Below are positions 17,833-26,042 of a DNA stretch of 64,000 bases, in pieces. Under the pieces are notes generated by a model. The model did no database searches and had not been told where the DNA came from. It worked only from the letters and a program-made list of their open reading frames with translations. The DNA lies in the NCBI RefSeq assembly GCF_014646235.1, contig NZ_BMNB01000031.1, positions 1-64,000 of the forward strand. The letters are read 5' to 3'. Both the position numbers and the translations under genes were made by a program. Position 1 is the stretch's first letter, and the number at the start of each line of letters is the position of its first letter. The stretch comes from Micromonospora sonchi (GTDB taxonomy: Bacteria; Actinomycetota; Actinomycetes; Mycobacteriales; Micromonosporaceae).

Positions 17833-17956
17833 CCCCGCTCCTCCCGAAACAAATCAACTGCCCGAAAGAACAATATCGAACGCTGTGTGATTGCCCAGCT
17901 ACCCCGAGCAAAGTGATTCGTGGAATGTCATCCCTTGTCGACGAAGGAGGCTTGCT

Positions 17957-18343
17957 GTGGTCGTACGGAAAACCGCTAACAACGCGCCCGCGTCCCGCTG
18001 GACGCCGCCGGCGCGGTCGGCGCGGTCGGCGCGGTCGGCGCGGTCCGCCGGGGCGGCTCCGGGGCAGCGGGAGGACGGGACGCCGCTGGTCACCCCCGGC
18101 CTGTACCTGCTGACCCGGGCCGCCTCGCCGCAGTTCGGTACGCCGATCACGGTCCGGGTGATCCGGGAACGCACCGACCGTCGCACGTACCACGGCTGGA
18201 CCTGGATCGAGGCGTACCAGATCAATGCCGCAGGCGATGCGATCGCCCGGCGGGAGTTGTTCGTGATGCCGGCGGGGATGCGGCCGGTGCCGCCGGCGCG
18301 TCGCGGACCGCGCAGGCCGGGAGGCGCGCGGGGTGACCGGTGA
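17957..18343 (+). CDS. Conserved actinobacterial protein of unknown function
   Basis: 128 residues from GTG 17957, chosen for the strong GAAGGAGG 6 bases upstream. Residues 10-30 contain an Arg-Ser-Ala tandem repeat encoded by four 9-bp units. The conserved part (LVTPGLYLLTRAASPQFG, then VRVIRERTDRRTYHGWTWIE and a late RELFVMPAGM) suggests a small beta-rich domain. The gene is divergent from the XRE-DUF5753 gene and overlaps the next gene by GTGA, so the two downstream proteins are probably made together. Function unknown. Confidence 0.7.
   Translation: MVVRKTANNAPASRWTPPARSARSARSARSAGAAPGQREDGTPLVTPGLYLLTRAASPQFGTPITVRVIRERTDRRTYHGWTWIEAYQINAAGDAIARRELFVMPAGMRPVPPARRGPRRPGGARGDR
18011..18046 (+). 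repeat. Four tandem 9-bp units inside a coding region
   Basis: GCGCGGTCG is repeated three times followed by GCGCGGTCC, encoding an (Arg-Ser-Ala)n stretch. A multiple of three, so copy-number change would keep the frame; a likely site of length variation between strains. Confidence 0.85.
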
Positions 18344-18606
18344 GCGGACGCTGCCGGGCGCACCTGCCGTCACGTCCCACCTGGCGCTGCCATGCCTGCG
18401 GGAACGCGTGGCCGTGCGGCGCCGCGAAGGTGAAGCTGCTCGCCGAGTACGGCAGGGACCGGATTTCCCTGCTGATCTACCTGGCGACACTTCAGGAGGA
18501 GTCGGCCGAACAGCTCGCCGAACTGGGCTACCCGGTCCGCCCGTCTACGTTGCACCACCGGTTCATCGGCTGGGTGCCGATCCGCTCCTCCCCCGACCGC
18601 CGCTGA
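18340..18606 (+). CDS. Small conserved actinobacterial protein with CxxC motif
   Basis: 88 residues from GTG 18340, overlapping the previous stop (GTGA). The pattern RPTWRCHACGNAWPCGAAK then LLAEYGRDRISLLIYLATLQ followed by FIGWV is common in actinomycetes, where database entries often call it a flavin-reductase-like or hypothetical protein. Three cysteines (CxxC plus one) could bind a metal. It tends to accompany XRE-DUF5753 genes, as here. I cannot assign a reaction. Confidence 0.75.
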   Translation: MSGRCRAHLPSRPTWRCHACGNAWPCGAAKVKLLAEYGRDRISLLIYLATLQEESAEQLAELGYPVRPSTLHHRFIGWVPIRSSPDRR

Positions 18607-18655
18607 GCACCTCGCGCTGCCGTCGCCCTCTTCCCCATGGCGGCCGCACCCTGAT

Positions 18656-18670
18656 GCATACTAGGTATGC
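18656..18670. promoter_or_regulatory. Palindrome GCATACTAGGTATGC upstream of a membrane protein gene
   Basis: GCATAC and GTATGC are perfect 6-bp arms around TAG, ending 9 bases before the ATG at 18680. The right arm could overlap a -10 element (TATGCT), implying a very short or absent leader. Candidate operator for an unknown regulator. Confidence 0.45.
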
Positions 18671-18679
18671 TCCTGCGTC

Positions 18680-19303
18680 ATGCGATCTGAACCCGATGAC
18701 CGTCGGATGGCACTCGCCGCGGTACTGGGCGGCTTCCTTCTGGGCTTCCTCGACTTCTTGTGGATCAAGTACCTGCCGTACCCGGTGGGCAACCTGGGCA
18801 ACTCGAGTGCGGTCTGGGCGGTCGCGGCCTTCGCCTTCGGCTACTGGGTCCGATCGGGATGGTGGCGCGCCGCGGTCGGGGCGGCGGTCGCACTCGTCGT
18901 CGCGGTGCCCAGCTACTACGTCGCGGCGGCGCTCATCCAGGGCGACGAGTGGTCCGTACTGTGGGCGCCGACGTCGCTGCTCTGGATGTCCTTCGGCGTG
19001 CTCGCCGGGGCGCTTTTCGGTGTCGCTGGCACGTGGGCGCGCGGGCGGGGACGGCGGTCGGTGCTGGGCGTCGCGCTGCCGGGCGCGGTGCTGTTCGCCG
19101 AGGCGGGCCTGGAGGTACGCCGCATCGGTCACCCGGACTACGGGATCGATCCACTCTGGGACGCCCTACTCAAGGCCGCGCTCGGCATCCTGGTCGTGGC
19201 CCTGGCCGGCCGGACCAACCGGCAGCGGGCGCTCGCCCTGGCCACCGCCGTGCCGCTGGCCCTGGCCGGCGTCGCGGCCTTCCTGCTGGCCGGCTTCCGG
19301 TGA
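18680..19303 (+). CDS. Six-helix membrane protein (DUF6518-like)
   Basis: 207 residues with about six hydrophobic helices; the fourth region, SVLWAPTSLLWMSFGVLAGA, is a conserved landmark of an actinobacterial family I believe is DUF6518. Further helices lie at about 10-30, 42-58, 63-85, 125-145 and 175-205. No catalytic motif is visible. The gene follows directly on a 15-bp palindrome and may be transcribed with almost no leader. Function unknown. Confidence 0.7.
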   Translation: MRSEPDDRRMALAAVLGGFLLGFLDFLWIKYLPYPVGNLGNSSAVWAVAAFAFGYWVRSGWWRAAVGAAVALVVAVPSYYVAAALIQGDEWSVLWAPTSLLWMSFGVLAGALFGVAGTWARGRGRRSVLGVALPGAVLFAEAGLEVRRIGHPDYGIDPLWDALLKAALGILVVALAGRTNRQRALALATAVPLALAGVAAFLLAGFR

Positions 19304-19364
19304 GCGCCCGCTGACCGGCGCAGCGGGGCCGGCGCGTGTCAGGGGGCTGCCGTACGGTAAGGCG

Positions 19365-19742
19365 ATGACGGACATGGTGGCCACGATCCGCCGGGTGTGC
19401 CTGGGCCTGCCCGAGGTCAGCGAGCGCCTGAGCCACGGCACCCCGACCTGGTTCGTCCGGGGCAAGCGGAGCTTCGCATCGGTCTGGCCCGATGGGCACC
19501 ACCAGGACGACTTCCCCCACCTCTGGTGCGCCGCGCCGCCGGGCTCGGCCGCCGAGCTGGTCGCCGCGAACCCGGAGGTCTACTTTCGGCCGCCCTACGT
19601 CGGGCATCGCGGTTGGGTCGGCGTACGCCTCGACACCGGTGTCGACGAGACCGAGCTCGCCGAGGTGATCGAGGACGGCTACCGGGCGGTGGCGCCCCGG
19701 CCGCTGGTGGCCCGGCTCGACACGGCAGCGACGCAGGACTGA
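19365..19742 (+). CDS. MmcQ/YjbR-family protein
   Basis: 125 residues. The YjbR fold is recognisable from the start (RRVCLGLPEVSERLSHGTPT), the strand-helix WFVRGKRSFASVWP and the late PPYVGHRGWVGVRLD followed by a helix of the ELAEVIEDGYRAVAP type. These small proteins resemble the CyaY fold and are proposed nucleic-acid-binding or regulatory proteins; the function is not established. A second member of the family lies at 21922-22308 on the other strand. Confidence 0.85.
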   Translation: MTDMVATIRRVCLGLPEVSERLSHGTPTWFVRGKRSFASVWPDGHHQDDFPHLWCAAPPGSAAELVAANPEVYFRPPYVGHRGWVGVRLDTGVDETELAEVIEDGYRAVAPRPLVARLDTAATQD

Positions 19743-19771
19743 GTTCAACCCGGCAGCGACGCAGGACTGAG
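19724..19771 (+). repeat. Tandem duplication across the end of the YjbR gene
   Basis: The 20-bp block CGGCAGCGACGCAGGACTGA occurs at 19724-19743 and again at 19752-19771, the first copy containing the stop codon. A further pair of ACTGAGGGCGACTGCGGG units follows. Probably a recent slippage duplication. Confidence 0.7.
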
Positions 19772-19791
19772 GGCGACTGCGGGACTGAGGG

Positions 19792-19828
19792 CGACTGCGG
19801 GCCCGGTCGGCGGCCGGGCCCGCAGTCG
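19792..19828. terminator. Bidirectional 15-bp hairpin terminator
   Basis: CGACTGCGGGCCCGG (19792-19806) and CCGGGCCCGCAGTCG (19814-19828) are exact complements with a 7-nt loop. The hairpin sits between the convergent YjbR gene and the GH43 gene, so it can end both transcripts. Confidence 0.85.
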
Positions 19829-19838
19829 GGTCAACGGG

Positions 19839-21680
19839 TCACTGGATGGTGACGTCGTCGAGGTAGAAGCTGTCGGTGCCCGACGCCGTCTCGACGTAGA
19901 AGCGGGCGTTGGTCAGGCTGCCGCTCCACGACACCGTCGCCGTGCCGGTGAGCTGGGTCCAGCCGTTCGCGTTCACCGTCGCCGACGGCGTCAGCTGGAG
20001 GTAGTTCGTGGTGCCGTTGGCGGTCAGCGCCAGCGTCGGTCGCATCGAGGGGGTGCCGCTCTGCGACCGTACCCAAAGGGTCGTGGTGTACGTCCGCCCG
20101 TTGGTCAGCTGCGACGTCAGGTCCTGGCTGGGGCCGTTCCACGAACCGGTGCGCCCGGTGTGCAGCAGCGACCGTGAACCGCTGCGGACCACACTGGTGT
20201 TGGCGGACAGCGTGCCGCTGCCGAAGACCGACCAGCCGGTCGTGCCGCTCTCCATGTTGCCGTTGGTCACCAGGTTTCCGCTGGTGCCGCTGCCGGCGGT
20301 GAACCGCCAGTTGTTGATGTTGAACAGGTAGCCGCTGCCGCCGGTGAAGCGCAGGTACAGATCGCGGGTGCCGGTGGCGCCGCTGACGTTGCAGGTGGTG
20401 TTCGTCCAGTTCTGCCAGCCGCCGGTGCCGGCCACCGCGCAGGTGCCGACCAGCGGACCGGTCGCGCTGTCCAGGCGCAGCTCGATGTTGCCGCCGCTGG
20501 AGCCCGAGGCCACCCGGGCGGTGAACGACGAGGCACCGGTGCCGAAGGCCACGCCCCGGACCCGGATCCAGTCGCCGTTCTCGATCCAGCCGGCGTTCAC
20601 CCCGCCCTCGCTGGACGGTTCGGTCTCGATGCCGTTGGCCCAGTTGATGGTCTCGGCCTCCTGCGTGACGTACGGGTTGAGGGTGCCGATCTGGGGCGGG
20701 CCGGCGCTGGTCATGTTCATGGTCGGGATCGACCCGTCGGCGTTGTAGGAGAATCGTTCCACCGCGACCGAGCGGGTGTAGCCACTGCCGCCGGGCAACG
20801 CGCCGTTGTGGTAGAAGAAGTACGAGTTACCGGCGTAGTCGATGATCCCCGGGTGGTTGGTGAAGCTGGCGCCCTGCCGGGGCATGACCGTTCCTCGGTA
20901 GGTCCACGGCCCGGTCGGCCCGGGCGCGGTCGAGTAGCCGATGAACTCGCTGCAGCACTCCGCCGCGAAGATGTTGTAGTAGGTGCCGTTGCGCTTGTAG
21001 ATCCAGGGACCTTCCTCGTACAGGGTTGGTCGGCTCGTGTTTCCGGTGCGGGTGCCGAAGCCCGCGGTGGTCAGCGGGATCTGCGTCGGGCTACCGGAGT
21101 ACGAGATCATGTCCTGGTTCAGCCGGACGTACCACAGATTCGGGTTGCCCCAGTAGAGGTAGGCCTGCCCGTTGTCGTCGATGAAGGCGTGCGGGTCGAT
21201 CTCGCCATTGCCGACCAGCGGCCGGCCGAGCGCGTCCCGGAACGGCCCGGTCGGGGAGTTGGAGACTCCGACGCCGATCGCCCTTGCCCCGGTCGACCGC
21301 TGACGCACCGGCACGTACCAGTAGAACTGGCCGTTGCGTTCGATGACGTGCCCGGCCCAGGCGTCCGCGTCCGCCCAGCTGAACGTGGCCAGGCTCATCG
21401 GCACGCCGTGGTCGGTCCAGTTCGACATGTCGGTGGTCGAGAAGACCCGCCATTCCCGCATGGTGAAGTACGTCGAACCGTCCTCGTCGCGGCCGGTGTA
21501 GAGGTACAGCCGACCGTTGTGCACCATCGGTGCCGGGTCGGCGGTGTAGACGTGTTGGACGACGGGGTTGTCCGCCCTGGCCGGGGCGGCGAAGAAGGTC
21601 GCCAGCATCAGGGGAATCACCGCCAGGGCGAGCAGGCGCCTGGTTCTGCCGCCGCGCGACGGCGAAGATGCGAAGTTCAC
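19839..21680 (-). CDS. Secreted GH43 glycosidase with two carbohydrate-binding modules
   Basis: 613 residues from GTG 21680, chosen for CAGGAG 8 bases upstream and an immediately following signal peptide (to ARA about 36). The GH43 five-bladed propeller (about 40-340) shows the general base Asp48 (YTADPAPMVHNGRLYLYTG), the pKa-modulating Asp162 (GEIDPHAFIDDNGQAYLYWG) and the acid Glu222/223 (EEGPWIYKRNGTYY). A CBM6 follows (about 350-480, TQEAETINWANGIE) and then a CBM4/22-like jelly roll (about 487-613, NLVTNGNMESGTTGW). Likely a xylan or arabinan side-chain-active enzyme; exact specificity cannot be read. LacI-type operators lie upstream. Confidence 0.88.
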   Translation of the reverse strand: MNFASSPSRGGRTRRLLALAVIPLMLATFFAAPARADNPVVQHVYTADPAPMVHNGRLYLYTGRDEDGSTYFTMREWRVFSTTDMSNWTDHGVPMSLATFSWADADAWAGHVIERNGQFYWYVPVRQRSTGARAIGVGVSNSPTGPFRDALGRPLVGNGEIDPHAFIDDNGQAYLYWGNPNLWYVRLNQDMISYSGSPTQIPLTTAGFGTRTGNTSRPTLYEEGPWIYKRNGTYYNIFAAECCSEFIGYSTAPGPTGPWTYRGTVMPRQGASFTNHPGIIDYAGNSYFFYHNGALPGGSGYTRSVAVERFSYNADGSIPTMNMTSAGPPQIGTLNPYVTQEAETINWANGIETEPSSEGGVNAGWIENGDWIRVRGVAFGTGASSFTARVASGSSGGNIELRLDSATGPLVGTCAVAGTGGWQNWTNTTCNVSGATGTRDLYLRFTGGSGYLFNINNWRFTAGSGTSGNLVTNGNMESGTTGWSVFGSGTLSANTSVVRSGSRSLLHTGRTGSWNGPSQDLTSQLTNGRTYTTTLWVRSQSGTPSMRPTLALTANGTTNYLQLTPSATVNANGWTQLTGTATVSWSGSLTNARFYVETASGTDSFYLDDVTIQ

Positions 21681-21796
21681 AACGGGCTCCTGTGGGGGTG
21701 TGCTTCCGTCATGCAGCCGATCCGGGACGCGACCGCTGCGCGGAGCTTGATCGCGGTGCGGGCGGAACGCATTGCCAAGCGATGCAGGAGAGTGGG

Positions 21797-21810
21797 TGTT
21801 AGCGCCAACA
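21797..21810. promoter_or_regulatory. LacI-family operator upstream of GH43 gene (site 1)
   Basis: TGTTAGCGCCAACA is a near-perfect palindrome of the TGTTAGCGCTAACA type bound by LacI-family sugar repressors in actinomycetes. It lies about 117 bp before the GTG start and matches a site before the second GH43 gene at 42612-42625. Confidence 0.7.
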
Positions 21811-21843
21811 TCAATCGTCACAAACGGCACAAGCAAGCCGTGC

Positions 21844-21871
21844 GAGCAACGCTAACATGTGAGCGATAACA
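21844..21871. promoter_or_regulatory. Two adjoining LacI-type operators (sites 2 and 3)
   Basis: On the minus strand the segment reads TGTTATCGCTCACA (21858-21871) directly followed by TGTTAGCGTTGCTC (21844-21857). The first is 12 of 14 identical to the site before the second GH43 gene (CGTTAGCGCTCACA). With site 1 this makes three sites in 75 bp, compatible with cooperative repression. Confidence 0.6.
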
Positions 21872-21921
21872 TAGACAAGGAACCATTCGATGCTGACGAG
21901 GAAAGGCGACGGGCGGGCAGC

Positions 21922-22308
21922 CTAGGCGTCGACGGACCGGGCACCGCCGTCAATGCCGACGGCGAGGGTCTCGGGTGCCCGCATCCGCCACGCGTCGGTC
22001 ACCAGCTCGTCGAGGCGGTCGACGTCCACCCGGGCCAGCCACAACATGACCAGGGGCAGCCCGTCGTATCCGCGGGTGGTGAAGAACTTCTCCGGCTCGC
22101 CCAGGAGCAACGCCTGTTTCTCGGCCTCGTCCCCGACGTACAGCACCGCGATGTCGGTGCGCAGGACGCGCGGCTTGCCGGGCCGGCGCTCGGGATAGGA
22201 CCAGACGAAGCCCTTGTCGGCGACCCGGAAGTCGAAGCCGTCGCTGTCGATCTCCACCACGTGGGGCAGCGCCAACGCCAGGCGACGGACGTCGTCGGCG
22301 TCAGCCAT
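21922..22308 (-). CDS. MmcQ/YjbR-family protein (second copy)
   Basis: 128 residues from ATG 22308, preceded by GGAGG 6 bases upstream. The order VRRLALALPHVVEIDSDGFD, FRVADKGFVWSYPERRPG, IAVLYVGDEAEKQALLL, PEKFFTTRGYDGLPLVMLWL and a terminal VDRLDELVTDAWRMRAP is the standard YjbR layout. It is distant from the copy at 19365-19742 and not a recent duplicate. Role unknown. Confidence 0.82.
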   Translation of the reverse strand: MADADDVRRLALALPHVVEIDSDGFDFRVADKGFVWSYPERRPGKPRVLRTDIAVLYVGDEAEKQALLLGEPEKFFTTRGYDGLPLVMLWLARVDVDRLDELVTDAWRMRAPETLAVGIDGGARSVDA

Positions 22309-22460
22309 CGCGACCTCCACGGGACACAGCCTGCTGCATGCCGCCAGGCTAGTGGCAGGGTCGGACATCGCCTCGCCGGCGCGGCGTCCGGGGCCGTCCA
22401 GCGGAACAGCATAGGGAAATGCCGGATTCGTCACCGGCCCGTACGCCCTAGCGTCGGGGC

Positions 22461-24014
22461 ATGATCAGAGATCCGTTTCCGGGTCGGCGCGGCGGTGGTC
22501 GGGCCGGCGCGGTCGTCGTACGCCGCTGGGTCGGCGGCGGCCTGGCCCTGGCCTGTCTTGTCGTGCTGTCCACCGGATGCAGCAGGCTCGACCCGCCGGA
22601 GTCCGGGACCGCCGATGACCGGTACGGATACGCCCCGCAGCCGGACGGCTCCGTGGTCTACCAGCCGGACGTGGTGCTCGTCGAGGGCGGCGGCAAAGCC
22701 ATCCGCTCGGTCAGCGAGGACGGGTTCACGTACGTGATCGACGGCGACGCCCGGGGTGCGGACCGGGTCGAGCCAGGCAAGATCATGTTCGTCACCAGCC
22801 AGGCGCTCGGGCGAGTGGTGCGGATGGAGCGGTCCGGCGGCGACCGGGCCGTCACCCTGGCGCCGGTACGCCTGACCGACGTGGTGCGGGACGCGCACCT
22901 CACCTTCGACCAGTCACTCGACCTTCAGGCCCAGACGTTGCGCCCGCTTCCCGACCTGCTCGGCGAGGTGGTCGAGGAGGCCGCGCCGGCGACGCCGGTG
23001 CTGCCGGACGCGGCGGACGCCACCGGACTGGGCGGGGCGATCGGACCGGGCGGGGCGATCGGACCGGGCGGAAACGCGATCGGCCTGCCCGGCTTCGGGA
23101 TCGCCGCACCGCCGTTCGCCCTCGGCCCGGCCCGTGCCCCCGGCGGCGAGGGCGCGACCGATCGCATCGATCGGAAGATCGGTGAGTGGGCCGTCACCGC
23201 CTACAAGGACGACTCGAAGCTGGGCCTGACGGCCACACACGGGACGGCGGTGTCGGGACTCAAGGTCGACTTCGACATCCAGTTGCTGGTCAAGAACCTC
23301 CGAATGTCGGGCGAGCTGAAGGTGACCAACGGGGTGATCCCGCAGCCTGAGTTCCGTCTCGACGGGGTTCACGGCCTCGCCGTCACCATCGCCGCCGGCG
23401 CGCAGGGTGGGCTGAGTGACAACAAGAAGGCCCGGGTCGAGTTCCCGATCGAGGTGACGCAGCCGATCATCATCGGCGGCTTGCCGGCGACTCTCAAACA
23501 GACGTTCAAGTTCCTGGTGCAGACGGCGTTCACCGCGAAGAACGGCAACATCTCGGCCACCGGCCGGTGGGGGCTCGACGGGCCGATCGGGTACTCAGGG
23601 TCGATCCTCACGCCCACGTTCTCGGTGCAGGAAAGCATCATGCAGTCGCTGCGCGGCGTCTCGATCGGCGTCGAGGCGATCGTGGTGGCCGCGGAGTTCC
23701 GCTTCGGACTGATGCTCGGCCTGCCGGTGGCGGGCGCGGGCCCGTTCGTCGGCGTGGTGGCCTCACTGGGGTTGACCAACGGCTCGGCGGCCGGCCGGGT
23801 GGGCCTGCCGCTGGCCGGGCCATCGGTGAAGTGCCGGGGATCCACGCTGGTGCTGACCGTGCGGGCCGGTGAGGGCCTCAACGTCTCCGGACCCTTGACC
23901 AAGGCCATCGAACACACGCTAGGGGTGAAGATCCCGAAGGAAGCGGACTTCATCCACGAGGACATCGTCAACCGTACGGTCGTCGAGCCCGACGTGCCGC
24001 TGTGTCGAGGCTGA
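22461..24014 (+). CDS. Large secreted lipoprotein of unknown function
   Basis: 517 residues. The signal peptide (about 20-40) ends in a lipobox LSTGC. Residues 50-160 look beta-rich; then comes a Gly/Pro/Ile-rich hinge (about 190-220) encoded by an exact 18-bp tandem repeat, and a C-terminal beta-rich domain (about 235-515) with hydrophobic strands such as PIIIGGLPATLKQTFKFLVQ and EAIVVAAEFRFGLMLGLPVA. I recognise no family. The strand pattern could mean a lipid-binding or surface-exposed beta barrel-like fold, but that is a guess. It ends facing the LVIVD gene with a strong hairpin between. Confidence 0.7.
   Translation: MIRDPFPGRRGGGRAGAVVVRRWVGGGLALACLVVLSTGCSRLDPPESGTADDRYGYAPQPDGSVVYQPDVVLVEGGGKAIRSVSEDGFTYVIDGDARGADRVEPGKIMFVTSQALGRVVRMERSGGDRAVTLAPVRLTDVVRDAHLTFDQSLDLQAQTLRPLPDLLGEVVEEAAPATPVLPDAADATGLGGAIGPGGAIGPGGNAIGLPGFGIAAPPFALGPARAPGGEGATDRIDRKIGEWAVTAYKDDSKLGLTATHGTAVSGLKVDFDIQLLVKNLRMSGELKVTNGVIPQPEFRLDGVHGLAVTIAAGAQGGLSDNKKARVEFPIEVTQPIIIGGLPATLKQTFKFLVQTAFTAKNGNISATGRWGLDGPIGYSGSILTPTFSVQESIMQSLRGVSIGVEAIVVAAEFRFGLMLGLPVAGAGPFVGVVASLGLTNGSAAGRVGLPLAGPSVKCRGSTLVLTVRAGEGLNVSGPLTKAIEHTLGVKIPKEADFIHEDIVNRTVVEPDVPLCRG
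23031..23066 (+). repeat. Exact 18-bp tandem repeat in the lipoprotein gene
   Basis: GGCGGGGCGATCGGACCG occurs twice without interruption, followed by a degenerate third start. It encodes Gly-Gly-Ala-Ile-Gly-Pro units of a flexible hinge. In-frame expansion or contraction is possible. Confidence 0.85.
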
Positions 24015-24070
24015 TCCGCCGGGCCGCCCCCGCCGGGCCCGGCCGTCGCACAGCGTCGGTCCGGAAACGG

Positions 24071-24106
24071 GGCTCCGGCCCGGCGGGAGGCCGCCGGGCC
24101 GGAGCC
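24071..24106. terminator. Bidirectional 16-bp hairpin terminator
   Basis: GGCTCCGGCCCGGCGG (24071-24086) pairs perfectly with CCGCCGGGCCGGAGCC (24091-24106) over a GAGG loop. It lies between the convergent lipoprotein and LVIVD genes. Confidence 0.88.
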
Positions 24107-24132
24107 TCTGGTGCTGTCGATCGGGGTACGGA

Positions 24133-25800
24133 TCAGCTGGTCCGCACCGACCCGTTGATCTTGCTGTCCCGGATGATGGCACCGGGGGCGTTCACCGAGC
24201 CGTTCACGCTGCTCTCCACGATCGACACCACCGAGGCGTCGACGGCGTGCAGCGAGCCGTTGAGGCTCGAGTTGAAGACGATCAGGCCGGCGCCGGGGTT
24301 GATCTTGATCGCGCCGTTCTGGCTCACCCCGTCGAAGCAGGTGATGCCGGACTTGATGGTGAGGCTACCGTTCTGCCGGCCACGCAGGATGGTGGTGCAG
24401 GCCGGGTAGCTGGGCTGGGTCTGGACGTTCAGCTCCGCGAAGGCGATCGCCCGCGCGTTGTTGGTACGCGGGTCGTCCAGCTTCAGGACGTCCAAGCCCT
24501 TCTGGATGTCGTTCGAGTAGAGGTACCCGTTGTGCCAGTACGTCGACCAGGATCCACCGAGGACGGAACGGGTGTCCGACAGCGGGCCCCGCTCCCAGTA
24601 GGCGAGCTCGACCGGGTTCGCCGAATCGGTGAAGTCGATCACCGAGATGCCGCCCTGGTACCACGCCTGGACCATGATGTCGCGGCCCATCGCGGGGATC
24701 AGCGAGCCGTTGTGGGCGACGCAGTTCTCCCGAGGGGTGTTCAGCCGCGGGATCTTGAAGTAGCTGCGGAAGACCAGCTGCCGGTCGGCACCGGAACCCA
24801 CGATGTCGTAGATCGCGTTGGCGCCCTGGTTGGTCCGGTAGTTGGCGGTGCAGATCGCGCCGCTGCCACCGCCCAGTTCGTCGGTGAAGACGACCTTGGT
24901 GCCGGCGTTGTTGAAGGTGGCCGAGTGCCAGAACGCGAAGTTCGCGTCCCGGACCTGGCTCAGGATCACCGGGTTCTCCCGGTCGGAGATGTCCATCAGC
25001 ACGCCGTCACCCATGCAGGCGCCGGCGGCCAGGTCCAACTCGGGGTAGACGGTGATGTCGTGGCAACCGCTGGTGGAGCCGGCGCCGGTGGTTCCCGGGA
25101 ACAGAACCGGGGCGGCCACCACGGCGGCGCTGGTCGGGGCGTCCAACGGGACCTTGATGATCGAGACCTTGTCGTGCGGCGGCTTGCAGTACGCACCGCT
25201 GCCGTTGGCCGGCGGGCCGTACGACTGGACGTAGACGTACACGTCCTTGTCGGCCTTGTCCGGCACCACCGTCAGCGTGTGCGAACCGCAGTCGGTGCGG
25301 ACCGACTTGATGTAGCGCGGGTTGGCCTTGTCGCTGATGTCGAAGATCCGGACGCCCTCCCAGTGCGCCGGGTTGGACACCGAGCCGGCGGCGCTGTTGC
25401 ACGAGTCGTCGCTGCGCGGCGCGTCCACGGCGAGGAACAGCAGGTCGCCGAAGACCGACGGGTCGCCCTGCCCGCCCGGGCAGACGACCTGGCTGACCAC
25501 CTGCGGTGCGGCCGGGTCGCTGACGTCGAAGACGTTGAAACCGTTGTAGTTGCCGGCGAACACGTGGTCGCCCTGGAAGGCCAGGTCGCTGTTGTACGCC
25601 GACTCGTCGGCGAACGCGCCGAACTTCGGCACGTTGGCGATCTGGGTGAGGTTCGAGCTGCTGACGATCTCGTCAACGCCCGGGATCTCGTTCGCGGCGG
25701 CGCTGGCCGGTGCCGCCCCGACGGTGGCCAGGAGCAGGGCGCCGGTTGCGGCCAAGCCGAGAACCAGACTCCGTCTCCCTTGTGGGGATGATTGGGACAT
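24133..25800 (-). CDS. Secreted LVIVD-repeat beta-propeller protein
   Basis: 555 residues from ATG 25800 with a GAGGAAGGG about 9 bases upstream; a further in-frame ATG at 25860 lacks support. A Sec signal peptide ends near ASA (about 35). LVIVD propeller repeats follow, each with a strand-turn such as GFNVFDVSDPAAPQVVSQVV, GVRIFDISDKANPRYIKSVR, GVLMDISDRENPVILSQVRD and GISVIDFTDSANPVELAYWE. The last about 80 residues are a different, regularly repeating region (NGSLTIKSGITCFDG, SSLNGSLHAVDAS, SSVNGSVNAPG) resembling a parallel beta-helix. Divergent from a DUF305 gene, a neighbourhood I recall from other actinomycetes. Function unknown, extracellular. Confidence 0.82.
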   Translation of the reverse strand: MSQSSPQGRRSLVLGLAATGALLLATVGAAPASAAANEIPGVDEIVSSSNLTQIANVPKFGAFADESAYNSDLAFQGDHVFAGNYNGFNVFDVSDPAAPQVVSQVVCPGGQGDPSVFGDLLFLAVDAPRSDDSCNSAAGSVSNPAHWEGVRIFDISDKANPRYIKSVRTDCGSHTLTVVPDKADKDVYVYVQSYGPPANGSGAYCKPPHDKVSIIKVPLDAPTSAAVVAAPVLFPGTTGAGSTSGCHDITVYPELDLAAGACMGDGVLMDISDRENPVILSQVRDANFAFWHSATFNNAGTKVVFTDELGGGSGAICTANYRTNQGANAIYDIVGSGADRQLVFRSYFKIPRLNTPRENCVAHNGSLIPAMGRDIMVQAWYQGGISVIDFTDSANPVELAYWERGPLSDTRSVLGGSWSTYWHNGYLYSNDIQKGLDVLKLDDPRTNNARAIAFAELNVQTQPSYPACTTILRGRQNGSLTIKSGITCFDGVSQNGAIKINPGAGLIVFNSSLNGSLHAVDASVVSIVESSVNGSVNAPGAIIRDSKINGSVRTS

Positions 25801-25867
25801 GTAAGAACACCCTTCCTCATGGGTGAGCGGGGTAGCGGGACGATAACCCGGCGCCGTCATCAGGTTT

Positions 25868-25883
25868 TGTGATCCAAATCACA
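25868..25883. promoter_or_regulatory. Crp-family binding site
   Basis: TGTGATCCAAATCACA is a perfect TGTGA-N6-TCACA palindrome, the consensus for cAMP-receptor-type regulators (Crp/GlxR in actinobacteria). It is 67 bp before the LVIVD start and about 160 bp before the DUF305 start, so it may control both divergent genes. Confidence 0.75.
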
Positions 25884-26042
25884 GTCAGTGCGGTCGATGG
25901 GTCACGATTTGGCAACAGCGGGAACACCAAGAACAGCGAGCACGACCAATAACGTTTTTTTGCCACGCTCGATCCCTGCTGTCACATCCCGGTGCCGCGT
26001 TACGATCCCGGCCAACCTCGGTCCCATGGCGGGAGGCAAGTT

